Assembly: GCA_002005505.1 (NCBI GenBank)
Contig: KV908593.1
Location: forward strand, 97,727-161,726
Origin: Botryococcus braunii
Lineage: Eukaryota; Chlorophyta; Trebouxiophyceae
DNA length: 64,000 bases
Direction of reading: 5' to 3'
In this document: positions 21,682 to 32,341 of the stretch, piece after piece
Layout: every line of letters begins with the position of its first letter
How positions within the stretch are numbered: the first letter of the stretch is position 1
Program-made: the position numbers and the translations under genes
The notes under the pieces: generated by a model
Seen by the model: only the letters and a program-made list of their open reading frames with translations
The model's database searches: none
Told to the model about the DNA's origin: nothing

Positions 21682-22830
21682 GTGTGCCTGCTCCTACCTG
21701 CTCACCACCAGCCCCCAAGGGTGGCTCTGGATTTTGTGAAGTGACAAACCCATGCGCCATTGGAGTATCAACATCCCTGCCTTGTGCAGGAAGTCCATAC
21801 TCCTCCACCAGCCTCTCAATTTTTAATACGTTAGTCATCTTGAGGCTCCCAGTGGTCTCATCTTTGGTGATTTCACATCCCAGAAATGATTTAATCTCAC
21901 CAAGATCATGAATAGAGAAACTACAAGTGAGCTTAGATTTGACTTGCTCAATGGTTTCCCCTTCCTTGCATACAATCAACAAGTCATCAACATAAGTCAG
22001 CAAGTAAACATGTGACTCATAGGATTCCTTGTTGACAAACAGAGATGAATCGCTTTTGCAGGCAGTAAAGCCAAACTTGCTAAGCTCTTCAACAAGGCGC
22101 TTATGCCACGCGCGTGGGGCCTGCTTCAGACCATACAATGATTTCAGAAGCTTACACACTCTACTCGAATCACCATTAGAGAAACAGGGGGGTTGAGTTA
22201 CATAAACTTCCTCCTCTAAGGACCCATTAAGAAAGGCAGTTTTAATATCTACCTGATGGACCTTCCATCCCTTAGCGTTTGCCAGATTCAGAAGCACACG
22301 CCTGGATGAGTGTGTACTGACAGGAGCAAAAGTCTCAAAATAATCCACCCCTGGTCTTTGTTTGCATCCTTGTGCCACAAGCCTCGCCTTGAACCTGATT
22401 ACATCCCCAAAACCATCAGTTTTAATTGCATAAACCCACTTCAGTGGGATCACCTTGGCATGGGAAGGCTTGTGACAGTATTCAAATGTCTCATGAGACT
22501 CAATTGAGTCCATTTCCTCATTCATAGCCTCCTTCCAGTATACCCATTGAGGTGAATTCCTCGCCTCAAACCAATCGCTAGGGATTTTTACATTCCTAGA
22601 GGATAGGACCTCCTTCTCCTTTGCACCATTTTGGTTAGGTGATTTGACCCTTGTTGCTCCTGCTATCGCATCGTCTTTGACAAAGTAAGATCCAGGTATA
22701 TACTTATCAGGTTGAGCAAGTGTCTCTCTAAGATCATACCTACTCATCCCACCTCTTACCTTGTCCTGCGCCTCATCCCCACTGTCAGACTCCTGTGATG
22801 AGCGGTCCTGATCCGAGTAACTACCGGGAT
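21682..22830 (-). pseudogene. Copia-C reverse transcriptase
   Basis: Minus strand, from about 22747: VIPLKWVYAIKTDGFGDVIRFKARLVAQG, then DYFETFAPVS, HQVDIKTAFLNGSLEEEVYV, SLYGLKQAPRAWHKRL, and the intact active site TYVDDLLIV with IHDLGEIKSFLG. The frame is uninterrupted until the insertion at 21681. An upstream TGA-type stop (near 22850) separates it from the integrase linker. The RT looks catalytically complete but lost its RNase H to the insertion at 17369-21681. Confidence 0.92.
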
Positions 22831-23587
22831 CATTTTCACCATCTCCTGGCTATTCGTGCTCATCGCCAGGGCCCATTGACTCTTCCCCTAAGACGCCTGG
22901 ACCATGTGTATCCCTGTTCCCACTCTCTTCCGCCTGAGCTTGTTGCCTTAGTACTTCATTGAGCCTCTGCAACACTTCTAGGTCAGCTGGTAGGATTTGG
23001 TCTTCTCCCCTGCCAGCTTCCCTGTTCATGTCCACTGCCTCAGCAATGTCAACTGGGACAAAATCCCAGTCCTCTTCGTCTGCAGAGCTTGGCACATGAT
23101 CACAGTTTACATCACCTGGGAAATCAGGGGGCAGTTGGGTATCAGTAGAGAGAGTGTGGATACCCAATTTGTCTTCAAAAAATTTCACATTTTTTGACAC
23201 CTTGATCTTATCCCCAACCAGCACTCTATATGCCTTAGATGCTGGTTCGTACCCGACAAACATTCATGCCTCTGATTTAGGAGAAAAGGCAGACAGATCC
23301 TTGTCAGGCGTTTTGATGTAAGCCAGACAGCCAAATACCCTCAAGTAATGAACAGCAAGCTTCTTGCCAAATAATAGCTCATAAGGGGTAGCAGTCTTCC
23401 CCTTAGTTGCCCTGAGGTTTAGTAACCTAGCAGCAGTAGGCAGCGCTTCGGTCCACAAGCTTTGTGGAGCCTTAGCCTGTAGCAGCAACATTCTAACCTT
23501 CTCTTTCAAGGAACGGTTAAAGCGTTCCGCCCGGCCATTTTGTTGCGGGGTATAAGGGGCAGACGTCTCGTGTCTTATCCCCTTCAT
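22831..23587 (-). pseudogene. Copia-C integrase C-terminal part and acidic linker
   Basis: Minus strand. 23264-23587 gives the catalytic Glu region (SAPYTPQQNGRAERFNRSL) and the following helices (PYELLFGKKLAVHYLRVFGC). A TGA then leads into 22850-23263 (MFVGYEPASKAYRVLV; SKNVKFFEDKLG) and an acidic linker toward RT. The C-terminal extension lacks the Cys modules of Copia-B. Two stops interrupt an otherwise continuous polyprotein. Confidence 0.88.
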
Positions 23588-25386
23588 TGAAAGAACTCAC
23601 GCAAATCTGAGTTTACAAACTCAGTCCCCCTATCACTCCTGACAACTTTTACAGTATGGCCAGTCTGATTTTGTAAGTACAGGAGAATTGCTCTAACAGC
23701 ATCACCCACCTGAGACTTCAGGACCAATGCCCTTGCAACACCCGCCTTTGAGAAATCATCCAGCATGGTGAGCATGTATCTCTCTCCTTCAGCACCCGGT
23801 TTAGGCAGTTCACCCACAATATCCATGTGGACAATCTCTAATCGCTCTGTAGCCGTTGCCGGAGAGCGTGGGTAGCTCTCTTTAGTCTGCTTCCCCAGAA
23901 CACAAACCTCACAATGTGAGTGACCATGATTGCAAGGTGATAATGACGTCTCAATGCCTTTCACCATATCTTTGGTTTGCAAGCGTTCCATGTTTTTACT
24001 GCTAGGGTGTCCTAGTCTTGCTTGCCATAAGTCGTACTCTGAACACTTATGTGCAATGCCAGCAACATGGGGCAACTTTATTGACTGACATATCACTGAG
24101 CAGAAGTACAGTCCTCTTTCTTTTGTCACTTCTACTTGAAACGATGACTTCTGACAGCAAGCATGTGTGACTTCTCCTAGTGCATTTGTTGAAAAATTTA
24201 AACCATCAACAACTCCAGCAGACACTGACATTAAATTTTCCAATGCAGTTGGAACAAATTCAACATCTCTCAATATGCATGTATTTCCCTGCTGATCCAC
24301 CAAGCACACAGTCTCACATGCCTTACGCTGCGCCACGTGTTCGCCAGTGGCTAGATTTAAACCCTTTGGAATTGGATACCAGTGAACATTATGCATCAGA
24401 CGTACATCATTACACACATGTGTGGAGGCCCCAGAATCTATCACAAACTGTGAGGACAATTCACCTGAGTCAGAGGAGTACGTAGTTGCCATTCCTCCTA
24501 CAGGATTTTGAGGTCGCCCTCTGCCAGCCAGGATTGCAGCCCTTCTGGCGCAATCATCTTTGTACTTCTGACAATTCAGCCTGATGTGACCCTCCTCTAA
24601 GCAGAACCAGCACCCATGAAAATTGGTAGGCACGTCATCGGGCATGCCCCTGGGTCTATTGCCATCAAACCCAGGTGCATTCTTTGGTCTAGGTGGACCA
24701 GAGGGAACAAGATTTGCAGAAGCAGAGGGAGCTTTCTCCTGATCAATGCCCAGAAACTTGGCACATGCACTGATACGAGATACAACCTCATCCTCATCTT
24801 TCCCCACACATGAATCATACAAATGGGACTGACTGTGGGTAAAGGCCTTGGGAAGGCAGCTAACTATACCCATGGCAAGGCGCTCCTCATCAACAGGGTG
24901 TTTGTTAGCCCTCAAACCTCTAGCCAGCTTGTACTTCATAGCCACAAATGCCATGTAAGTCTGGGCATCCTCAATTTTACCTGAGTCAAGCAGAAAGGCC
25001 AATTTTGACATGAGCTTCTGATTCTTTCCGCCTGTGAACTTGCCTTTCAGCCAGTCATACGCCTCCTTGGCTGAAGGCTTGTCCAGAGCTGCTTCAACCC
25101 ACTCATCTGGAATTTTTTCAGTAACTAGGCTCTTAGCCAAAGCATCACCTGGTGTATCAGGATGTTCCTCGTCCAAACACACCTTGATTTTCTTGCTACT
25201 AGCAACATTCTCTACATCCTTCATCCATCTGACACCATTTATGCATAACACATCAAGTGATTGGGCCAACTTCTGTGTGTCATAGACTGGGTTTAGTGGG
25301 TCTCCTGTGCTGCCTGATACATTAGCTGCAGTAACAGCTGTACCAGTTGCCCCACCAGGAGCAGATGCACCAGCTGACCCACTCAT
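23584..25386 (-). CDS. Copia-C Gag, protease and integrase N-terminal half (600 aa)
   Basis: Minus strand, start MSGSAGASAPG at 25386. Gag core at residues ~35-215 (KIPDEWVEAALDKPSAKEAYDWLKG), zinc knuckle C259-C262-H267-C272 (CWFCLEEGHIRLNC), protease with D317 (FVIDSGASTHV), GAG-pre-integrase domain (LWQARLGHPSSKNM; CEVCVLGKQ) and the first two acidic residues of the integrase (HMDIVGELP; VRSDRGTEFV). The frame ends at REFFQ, just before the catalytic Glu region, which continues in another frame. Frame length and clean motifs suggest recent activity before the frameshift. Confidence 0.93.
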   Translation of the reverse strand: MSGSAGASAPGGATGTAVTAANVSGSTGDPLNPVYDTQKLAQSLDVLCINGVRWMKDVENVASSKKIKVCLDEEHPDTPGDALAKSLVTEKIPDEWVEAALDKPSAKEAYDWLKGKFTGGKNQKLMSKLAFLLDSGKIEDAQTYMAFVAMKYKLARGLRANKHPVDEERLAMGIVSCLPKAFTHSQSHLYDSCVGKDEDEVVSRISACAKFLGIDQEKAPSASANLVPSGPPRPKNAPGFDGNRPRGMPDDVPTNFHGCWFCLEEGHIRLNCQKYKDDCARRAAILAGRGRPQNPVGGMATTYSSDSGELSSQFVIDSGASTHVCNDVRLMHNVHWYPIPKGLNLATGEHVAQRKACETVCLVDQQGNTCILRDVEFVPTALENLMSVSAGVVDGLNFSTNALGEVTHACCQKSSFQVEVTKERGLYFCSVICQSIKLPHVAGIAHKCSEYDLWQARLGHPSSKNMERLQTKDMVKGIETSLSPCNHGHSHCEVCVLGKQTKESYPRSPATATERLEIVHMDIVGELPKPGAEGERYMLTMLDDFSKAGVARALVLKSQVGDAVRAILLYLQNQTGHTVKVVRSDRGTEFVNSDLREFFQ

Positions 25387-25612
25387 GAAGGCAATCTGTG
25401 ATCAAATTCAGCAGCTAATGACTTAAGGATCTCAATTACAATTAACAAGCGATACAGCGATGTATTCAACGGACGTTCAGTGCCAGAGTTTGACAGCTCT
25501 TCAGCTTCTTTATGCAGTGATCCAACCCAATACCTGTGCTGTACAAAATTCAATTCCCAGAACTTTCAAGCTTAGTCAACCAACATTTCCCTAAACGGTC
25601 GATAGGGATACT
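25387..25612 (-). other. Copia-C leader between small ORF and gag
   Basis: 226 bp upstream of the gag start on the minus strand. No gene or clear signal seen. Confidence 0.5.
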
Positions 25613-25846
25613 TTACTTCACTTCCAATGCGTACGTTTGTTTGTGTTTCTTTCCAGGCAAGTCCAATGTCACAATATATTCAAATAGATAACAGGAACGA
25701 TCGATGGCTGATGCAACTTGCACTAACGGGGCTTTCCCAGCAAAATACTTTTCGCACGCGTCACAGCAGAAGCATCCTCTGCGGAGATGTTCAGCGTCAA
25801 AGAGGGTGGCGTTCGCTCGCTGCGCCTCTAAGCGTCGAGACCCCAT
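25613..25846 (-). CDS. Small Cys-rich ORF upstream of Copia-C gag (77 aa)
   Basis: The ATG at 25846 lies only four bases after the primer-binding site, and the frame MGSRRLEAQRANATL ... stops before 25613. It contains a cysteine cluster (CFCCDACEKYF) and a basic C-terminus (GKKHKQTYALEVK). I do not recognise it. Copia-B also has a frame at this position, but the sequences are unrelated. It could be an accessory protein, an upstream ORF limiting Gag translation, or chance; there is only one copy in the window. Confidence 0.4.
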   Translation of the reverse strand: MGSRRLEAQRANATLFDAEHLRRGCFCCDACEKYFAGKAPLVQVASAIDRSCYLFEYIVTLDLPGKKHKQTYALEVK

Positions 25847-25850
25847 GGAT

Positions 25851-25864
25851 GTGGGCCCATAACC
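25851..25864 (-). promoter_or_regulatory. Copia-C primer-binding site
   Basis: GGTTATGGGCCCAC on the minus strand, two bases (AT) after the LTR end GATCACA. Complementary to the initiator tRNA-Met anticodon arm. Confidence 0.85.
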
Positions 25865-25872
25865 ATTGTGAT

Positions 25873-26111
25873 CTGCAAAGATCCAAAGGTGTTAGATTAA
25901 TCATAAACGATGACTATACTCACAAGTATATCATCCATGTACTTAATCAGTTTGACCAAGACATACATAGTCGACAGCGTCAAACTGATGAACAATTCAC
26001 GTATAGCAATTGCTTCCACAGAAGTTTCTCACAACAAGTGAGAGAGAAAGAAAGCAATTCACATGAGTCCATTCAGAAGTCGGCTTAACAAGCCAAAGAG
26101 ATCGAATGACT
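25873..26111 (-). other. Processed (intronless) leader copy 2 of Copia-C
   Basis: Exon joins are ACGTG/AATTG (between 25998 and 25997) and ACATG/GATGA (between 25936 and 25935), exactly the ligated ends of the introns at 26458-26375 and 26313-26231. It ends TTTGCAG/ATCACA beside the primer site. Confidence 0.9.
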
Positions 26112-26115
26112 TACA
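26111..26115 (-). promoter_or_regulatory. TGTAA putative poly(A) signal before leader copy 2 (Copia-C)
   Basis: TGTAA at the border of leader copy 2 on the minus strand; absent before copy 1. Equivalent sites are at 12699 (+), 34193 (-), 43679 (+) and 62834 (-). Confidence 0.6.
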
Positions 26116-26230
26116 AACTACTGCCGAACGAACATACACACTAACTAGTCTTACCTGCAAAGATCCAAAGGTGTCAGATTAATCATAAATATTTATGATT
26201 AATGATGACTATACTCACAAGTATATCATC

Positions 26231-26313
26231 CTGTGAACACACTAACACCTTTAATTCATTGCATATGATGAATCTTATCTATAAACCCCTCAGCCGTCAC
26301 ATAGCTGACTTAC
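26231..26313 (-). other. Leader intron 2 in Copia-C LTR (83 bp)
   Basis: Minus strand: TACATG/GTAAGTCAGC at the donor, GTGTTCACAG/GATGATA at the acceptor. Precisely missing from leader copy 2. Confidence 0.9.
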
Positions 26314-26374
26314 CATGTACTAATCAGTTTGACCAAGACATACATAGTCGACAGCGTCAAACTGATGAACAATT

Positions 26375-26458
26375 CTGCAACATTCACATAACCATAGTCT
26401 CTGATCATCAAAACGGCATTTATGGATCAAAAACATGACCGGCAGAGCTCCGACTTAC
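26375..26458 (-). other. Leader intron 1 in Copia-C LTR (84 bp)
   Basis: Minus strand: ATACGTG/GTAAGTCGG at the donor, GAATGTTGCAG/AATTG at the acceptor. Precisely missing from leader copy 2. Confidence 0.9.
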
Positions 26459-26997
26459 CACGTATAGCAATTGCTTCCACAGAAGTTACTCACAACAAGT
26501 GAGAGAGAAAGAAAGCAATTCACATGAGTCCATTCAGGAGTCGGCTTAACAAGCCAAAGAGATCGAATGACTGCCTGGTGGTCCGGGTTCTCTGGCTATC
26601 TGTACTCAGATCAGGGCGTGGGAAACGCGCTGTCCAGCACTGCTACTGGCCCTTTTCACCAACATTAGGACATGCTCAGGGTTCCTATCCACAGAATTTG
26701 GACCCTTATCCGACAGTAACACATTTATTAACTCTAGATGCATGTCTTCCAGCCACTAAAGGCTGGAAGGTATTTACAGCCATAGAATAAATATCTCCCA
26801 ATGCATTAATACTCATAGATTGATCGTTCATAGCCATTGTCAAGATGTCTTTACCTTGAGTTAAGTGCTTGGTTAACTTACAGCTAATTATTACATGTGA
26901 TTGTACCTTCACACACGCACGCACGCACGCACGCACGTGCACGCACGCACCCACATTGATTAACATGACATAATCAAGTACAAAACCCAACACTGAA

Positions 26998-27650
26998 CGC
27001 ATGAATCGGACACTGAAGGAGCGCACAAGGACCCTGTTGGTGCACGCTGCAGCAGACCCTTCCCTATGGAAGGTCGCATTGGAGTCTGCCACTCTGCTTT
27101 ACAACGTGGGCCCCACCACAGGCAGGCCTCTAACCCCTACTGAGATGTTCTATGGGGTAAAGCCTGATGTTGCTTCCTTGCGCACATGGGGCTGTGTGGC
27201 ACATGTTCACATTCCCCCAGGTCAGCGGTCTGTATTTGGACCAAAGACCATTCCAGGCATGTTACTGGGTATTGCCCACAATCTAAGGCCTATAGAGTGT
27301 ACGTAGGCAATGGTGTATAGAAAGAGAGCAGGGACGTTACGCTCCTTGAGCATTTGAGAGGGGGGGAAAGAGTAGGTATGTCTAAGGTGCAACCCGGATC
27401 TCCTCAAGGGCTCTCAGGAGTGTCCTCGCATGGCAGGGGAGGCAATTCCAACGTCCCTAGCGCACCAACAGCCATTCCCATGAATTTTTGGGAAGCTGAG
27501 GATGACCCAGTGGAGGAGCGCAAGCCCACTGGATCTCCTTCTACCACTGCTAGCTCTCCAGAGGACCACAGCAGGCTAAGGAGCTCAGTCGGACCTGTGG
27601 CTGGAGCCCCCAGCAGCCAGGATGGTTCCCCTGCCACCTCAGGGACCTAA
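26998..27650 (+). pseudogene. Copia-A integrase C-terminal part and linker (resumed)
   Basis: Continues the integrase cut at 15538: RMNRTLKERTRTLLVHAAADPSLW, then LRTWGCVAHVHIPPGQRSVFGPKTIPG. A frameshift and stop near 27300 precede the linker (LRGGERVGMSKVQPGS; 27354-27650). Collinear with 54857-55560 in the other Copia-A copy. Confidence 0.9.
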
Positions 27651-28447
<797 letters not shown>

Positions 28448-30069
28448 AGCATAAGGTAGAGAATGTACCTTATGTCAAGCTGGGAAAGGTTCACGTGCCA
28501 TCTAACCTGAGGGAAGCCCAATGCTCCCCTCAGCGGGATTTTTGGCAACAAGCAATGAGGGAAGAGATGGATTCCCTTGATACCCATGAGGTTCTAGAAT
28601 ATATGGAAAGGCCACATGGACAGAAAGTTATTCCCGTCCATTGGATCTTCCCCACAAAAAAATGATGCACATGGGAACGTTACTCGCTTTAAAGCAAGAT
28701 TGGTTGCCCAGAGGTGTAGACAGATCCCTGGGATAGATGTTGGGGAGGTATTTGCACCCACCAGCAGCTATGGGGCAAGGAGGGCTGTACGGGCAGTAGC
28801 TGCCACACAGAATCTTGAGATCCACCAAGTGGATATCAAGACTGCAATTCTTAATGGGGAATTGGAGGAGGAAGTATTTGTGACTCAGCCTCCAGGTTTT
28901 GAGAATGGTAACACGAGAGTAGTGTGTAAACTTAGAAAGGCACTCTATGGTCTTAAACAAGCCCCTAGGGCATGGCATAAGACCTTGAATGACAAGCTGA
29001 GTGTCATGGGGTATAGTGTCTGCAAGAGTGATGCATGGGTGTACATCAGGAGGGCCCCTGATGGCAACCTGTCATTCATTCTGGTCTATGTAGATGAAAT
29101 CCTCATTGTTGCTCGAGTGATCTCAGAGATTGAGTGGGGAAAGGAACTTCTGAAGAAGGACTTTACCATTCATGATCTAGGAGAGGTGCATGATTTTCTG
29201 GGATGCCGGTTCTTAGAAATAGAGATGAGGGTACTATTTCTATGAGTTGCACTCCCAAGATCGATGCTCTTGTGGAAACGTTTGGCGTTGCTAATGATGG
29301 GCGTGTGGTTGATACGCCCATGTCCAAGGACTTCGTGGCTAGCAGCAGACCCGAGTCCTCAGACGGTATGTCACATGGGGCAGGTACCCCTCTGCCACCT
29401 GGTCATCGATATTGTGAGTTGATTGGGTCGTTGTTATACATTGCTAATACAACACGGCCTGACATTTCACAGGCTGTTGGAGTGTTGTCAAGATATAGAA
29501 TGACACCCACTACTTCACACTAGAATGAGGCCATCCGAGTGCTGAAGTATTTGAGAGATACCAGAGAATTAGCTCTTACTCTGGGTGGAAAGGGGCCTGA
29601 GCTAGAAGGCTATGTTGATGCCGACTATGCTGGGGACCTGGACCACAGGTACTCCACCACTGGCTATGTTCTATCTGTCTATGGTAGTGCCGTGGTTTGG
29701 GGAAGCAAGAAGCAGAGTTCAGTTGCTACCTCAACTGTGCAGGCCGAGTTTATGGCAGCCGGCCATATTGTGAAAGAAGCCAACTGGCTTAGAGGCTTCT
29801 TGGAAGAGATAGGGGCTGCACCTTGGAGGGTCAAAATTTTCTGTGACAACCAAGGATGCATTTCCAATTTACGGAACCCCCTTTATTCTAAATTCACCAA
29901 GCATATTGCAGTAAGCTTCCACTATGCTAGGGAAGCTATGGCACCTGGGCAGGTAGATATCCTCTATGTGGAATCTGCTCGCAATGTGGCTGACATTATG
30001 ACCAAGCCACTTGCCAAGCCCGTGTTTGTTGGTCATCGTGATTCACTAGGTTTGAGAAGATACACATAA
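28448..30069 (+). pseudogene. Copia-A reverse transcriptase and RNase H
   Basis: RT begins near VKLGKVHVPSNLREAQCSP and shifts frame in an A7 run near 28660. 28616-29245 carries HGNVTRFKARLVAQRC, HQVDIKTAILNGELEEEVFV and ALYGLKQAPRAWHKTLNDKL. The active site is YVDE, not YVDD. A further shift leads to 29203-29523 (HRYCELIGSLLYIANTTRPDIS). After one TAG (codon for Trp in Copia-B), 29539-30069 gives RNase H (GYVDADYAGDLDHRYSTTG; DNQGCISNLRN; ADIMTKPLAKPVF) to its natural stop. Confidence 0.9.
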
Positions 30070-31156
30070 GCATGCAGGCAAGTGGAAGTGTTGAGTTCTG
30101 AACATTACTAGTGAATGCCTTGTGCTTTAAGTGATCTTCATGTGTGCTCTATTAGGATATGGGTCCATTGAGATCAAAAGGTACCTTGAGACACGTTAGT
30201 TTGTGGACGCTTTCGAACATAAGGTACAATGTGATCTAGATTACACGTTTGTCGGGTGAACTCTTAAGGCTGCCCCACCGGTGTGAATGCCAACTGGTTG
30301 TGAAAGATGCTGGGCATTTCCAGATGCTATTCTTGTCCAACAATTGTGCATGATACTCAGCATGCAGTCGTATGGACTGCAGGTGGAGTAACTTCGTATA
30401 CTGACGACCTGTCGGCCTCGTACATGTGCGGTGCGGCAGTGTGTGTTGTGTCATTGTTGCTATGGTGAGAGTGAACAAGCTTAGTGTACCCTGTAGTCAC
30501 TTAAACAGACAAGCGATAGTGACTGTAGGGAGTATAGGCATGTACTTGAACGTAGCCGCCTAGAGCCTTATCTAGTAATTGCTTGATCGATGCTTGAGTG
30601 CAATACAATGATGTAACGGAACTGGTTGTGAAAGAAGCTGGGCATTTCCAGATGCTAGTCTTGTCCAACAGTTGTGCATGATACTCAGCAGACAGTCGTA
30701 TGGACTGCAGCTAGAGTAACTTCGTAAACTGACGACTGTCGAACAATCAGACTCATGTTCGAGTACATATTCAGTGTAGTGTACGAGTACATACTTAGTA
30801 GTACTACTTAGTAGTGTATGAGTACATACTGTCGAACAATCAGACTCATGGCCACCTGTGCGAAGCCCCTTCTCTTACCCGTTAAGATATGTTATAACAA
30901 CAATTTCCTTGTAAAGTGTCAAACCCCGTCTGTTCCAAACAAGGCCCGTCTGTTTGAGAATGTCCATTTTTCAATCTTTTCTGCAATTCTCTGTCTACTA
31001 AAGTTCTGCCTGCCATCCATTCTTAGTCAATGGACTTGGCATTGAACTTTGGGAACATGGGAAGTTCGTCGTATATTTATCCGCATTGACTTGTATCCCC
31101 CCTGTTCCGATTAATCTCCTTTCCTCGGAGCCTTCATGCCCGTCCTACCCCTCCTG

Positions 31157-31158
<2 letters not shown>

Positions 31159-31242
<84 letters not shown>

Positions 31243-31275
31243 TGTGTGTATGTGTGTGTGTGTGTGTGTGTGTGT
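31159..31275. repeat. (GT)n dinucleotide microsatellite
   Basis: About 117 bp of TG units with two TATG interruptions. Confidence 0.98.
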
Positions 31276-31687
31276 TGGGGGGGATGCGTGCGCGCGAGCG
31301 CATGCGCGCATACACAAACACACGGGGGAACTTGGGCGCACACTTGGGTTAATTCACATACCCTAACGCTAGAGGTGCTCATCACAACTGATTCTTCTTA
31401 CATCTTGAAGACAAACTGTCTTGAACTATTCACTTTGAAGACATTGCAGGGAAATAAACTCAACTTCCACCCATGGGTGCGTCTGACCAATGCCCAGATG
31501 CCTATACACACACATACATGCACCTTGACGAAATGCCATGGGGGAATGTTTTGAAGCAATGCTTTTTCCGTCTTTCAAAGCCGCAGCTATCAACTGGTTG
31601 GGGTAGTCTGAGACAGCTGCGCTAGTAATTGAAAACCCCCGGTTTCTCAGAGGCAGCTACAAGCAAAAAGATAAAGCAACCTATATT

Positions 31688-31915
31688 TTGACCTTGACAT
31701 GGTTGGGACTTCAACTCCCGGCGTGTCAACGCCCGTCACATCTCCCAACCTTGAGACACACAGCGGCATGCCACAGGAGGAAGAACTTGGGGTATTTATG
31801 GGCCATCCGGCACGGCGCCAAACTCATATATGACCTGGACGGGGATATGAGCTTTGACATGCAAGTGGGATCCACCCTCTGCCGCGACTGGGAGAGCAGA
31901 GCATGCTATAGCTAG
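31688..31915 (+). pseudogene. Possible fragment of a STELLO/DUF288-like glycosyltransferase gene
   Basis: The 75-residue frame contains RKNLGYLWAIRHGAKLIYDL followed by DGD. From memory this resembles the conserved block of plant and algal STELLO/DUF288 Golgi proteins (K-x-x-GYL-F-AIQHGAK-x-I-F-D). Only this block is recognisable. The flanks have no long frame, so it would be a captured exon or gene remnant rather than a gene. A chance match cannot be excluded without a database search. Confidence 0.4.
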
Positions 31916-32013
31916 TTACCGGTGACTCAGTAGTACTCATACATATTCAGTTCAAGTAACTTCGTATACTGTCTGACTCGTACAGGATATGCCAATGCCC
32001 ATAACCTTTTACA

Positions 32014-32270
32014 ATTTCCTAGGGTATAATGCTCTAGTGTGGTCCTTTGCATTGCTCTTTAACTTGCCATGTGATCTGGGTTCGCAGTACAACCTCGCTC
32101 AGGTAGTTCGCTCGGTTGCCCGACTACGCATCTGAGGCAGTACACTATAATTCAACCCATTTTGGGTGTAAGAGTGGGCTTGCGAATCAATCATGTAACA
32201 CTCGTTCCGTGCTCACCACGAACTGCCTCTTTGTTTGACAAACCCTCTTCCGCTGACCTATACTTACAAG
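32014..32270 (+). repeat. Gypsy-1b 5' LTR remnant
   Basis: Non-coding stretch sharing AGTACAACCTCGCTCAG and ATCATGTAACA with 9213-9478. It ends TACTTACA two bases before the primer site. The 5' part of the LTR is missing, replaced by a Copia-A LTR. Confidence 0.65.
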
Positions 32271-32281
32271 TGGTATCGGCG
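32271..32281 (+). promoter_or_regulatory. Gypsy-1b primer-binding site
   Basis: TGGTATCGGCG, same as in Gypsy-1a and Gypsy-2. Confidence 0.7.
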
Positions 32282-32341
32282 ATAAGGATTAGTTCATTAT
32301 CGTTCGTTCGTGGTGCGTTTTCCTTTCTCTCGTGTTTCGTG

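Larger units (their letters stand above)
15539..26992 (-). mobile_element. Copia-C element, full length, inserted in Copia-A integrase
   Basis: LTRs 15539-16649 and 26992-25867 on the minus strand; flanks CTGAG (15534-15538) and CTGAA (26993-26997), a 5-bp duplication with one change. Primer site 25864-25851, leader with a small frame, Gag-protease-integrase, RT and RNase H, then the purine tract AAGCAAGGGGAAGAT. A second element (17369-21681) splits RT from RNase H. Without that insertion it would be about 7.1 kb, with only a few stops. The long LTRs (1.11-1.13 kb) carry an unspliced and a spliced leader copy. Confidence 0.93.
25867..26992 (-). repeat. Copia-C 5' LTR with unspliced and spliced leader copies
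   Basis: 1126 bp. Minus-strand order: U3 (26992-26573); leader copy 1 (26572-26155) as exon 1 (114 bp), intron 1, exon 2 (61 bp), intron 2, exon 3 (76 bp); a 43-bp spacer with donor GTAAGACT and TGTAA; leader copy 2 (26111-25873) as exons 1, 2 and 3 fused at the exact exon borders; and the end ATCACA. Exon 1 of the two copies differs at two positions. Copy 1 exon 3 has 13 extra bases (a palindromic ATAAATATTTAT). This is a genomic and a cDNA version of one leader side by side. Confidence 0.93.
30732..31954. mobile_element. 1.2-kb insertion of unknown type inside a Copia-A LTR
   Basis: Flanked by a 17-bp direct repeat, AGTAACTTCGTA(A/T)ACTG, at 30715-30731 and 31955-31971 (one mismatch), consistent with a long target-site duplication. 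It contains an internal repeat (CTGTCGAACAATCAGACTCATG near 30736 and 30827), a (GT)n array and a possible host-gene fragment. No terminal inverted repeats, LTRs or transposase were seen. Confidence 0.6.
30089..32013 (+). repeat. Copia-A 3' LTR, expanded by a 1.2-kb insertion
   Basis: Starts TGTTGAG after the purine tract and ends ATAACCTTTTACA at 32013. Both leader copies are recognisable (copy 1 near 30291-30425, copy 2 from about 30620), with TGTAA before copy 2. Copy 2 is split near its end by foreign sequence at 30732-31954. It is followed by Gypsy-1b LTR sequence without the GTTAT seen at the 5' end. Confidence 0.88.

Noticed and set aside
23997..24813. Plus-strand frames opposite Copia-C Gag
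   Set aside because: Antisense of the 600-residue Gag-protease frame; no motif of their own.
31086..31385. Cys-Val and Thr-His repeat frames
   Set aside because: Translations of the GT microsatellite.
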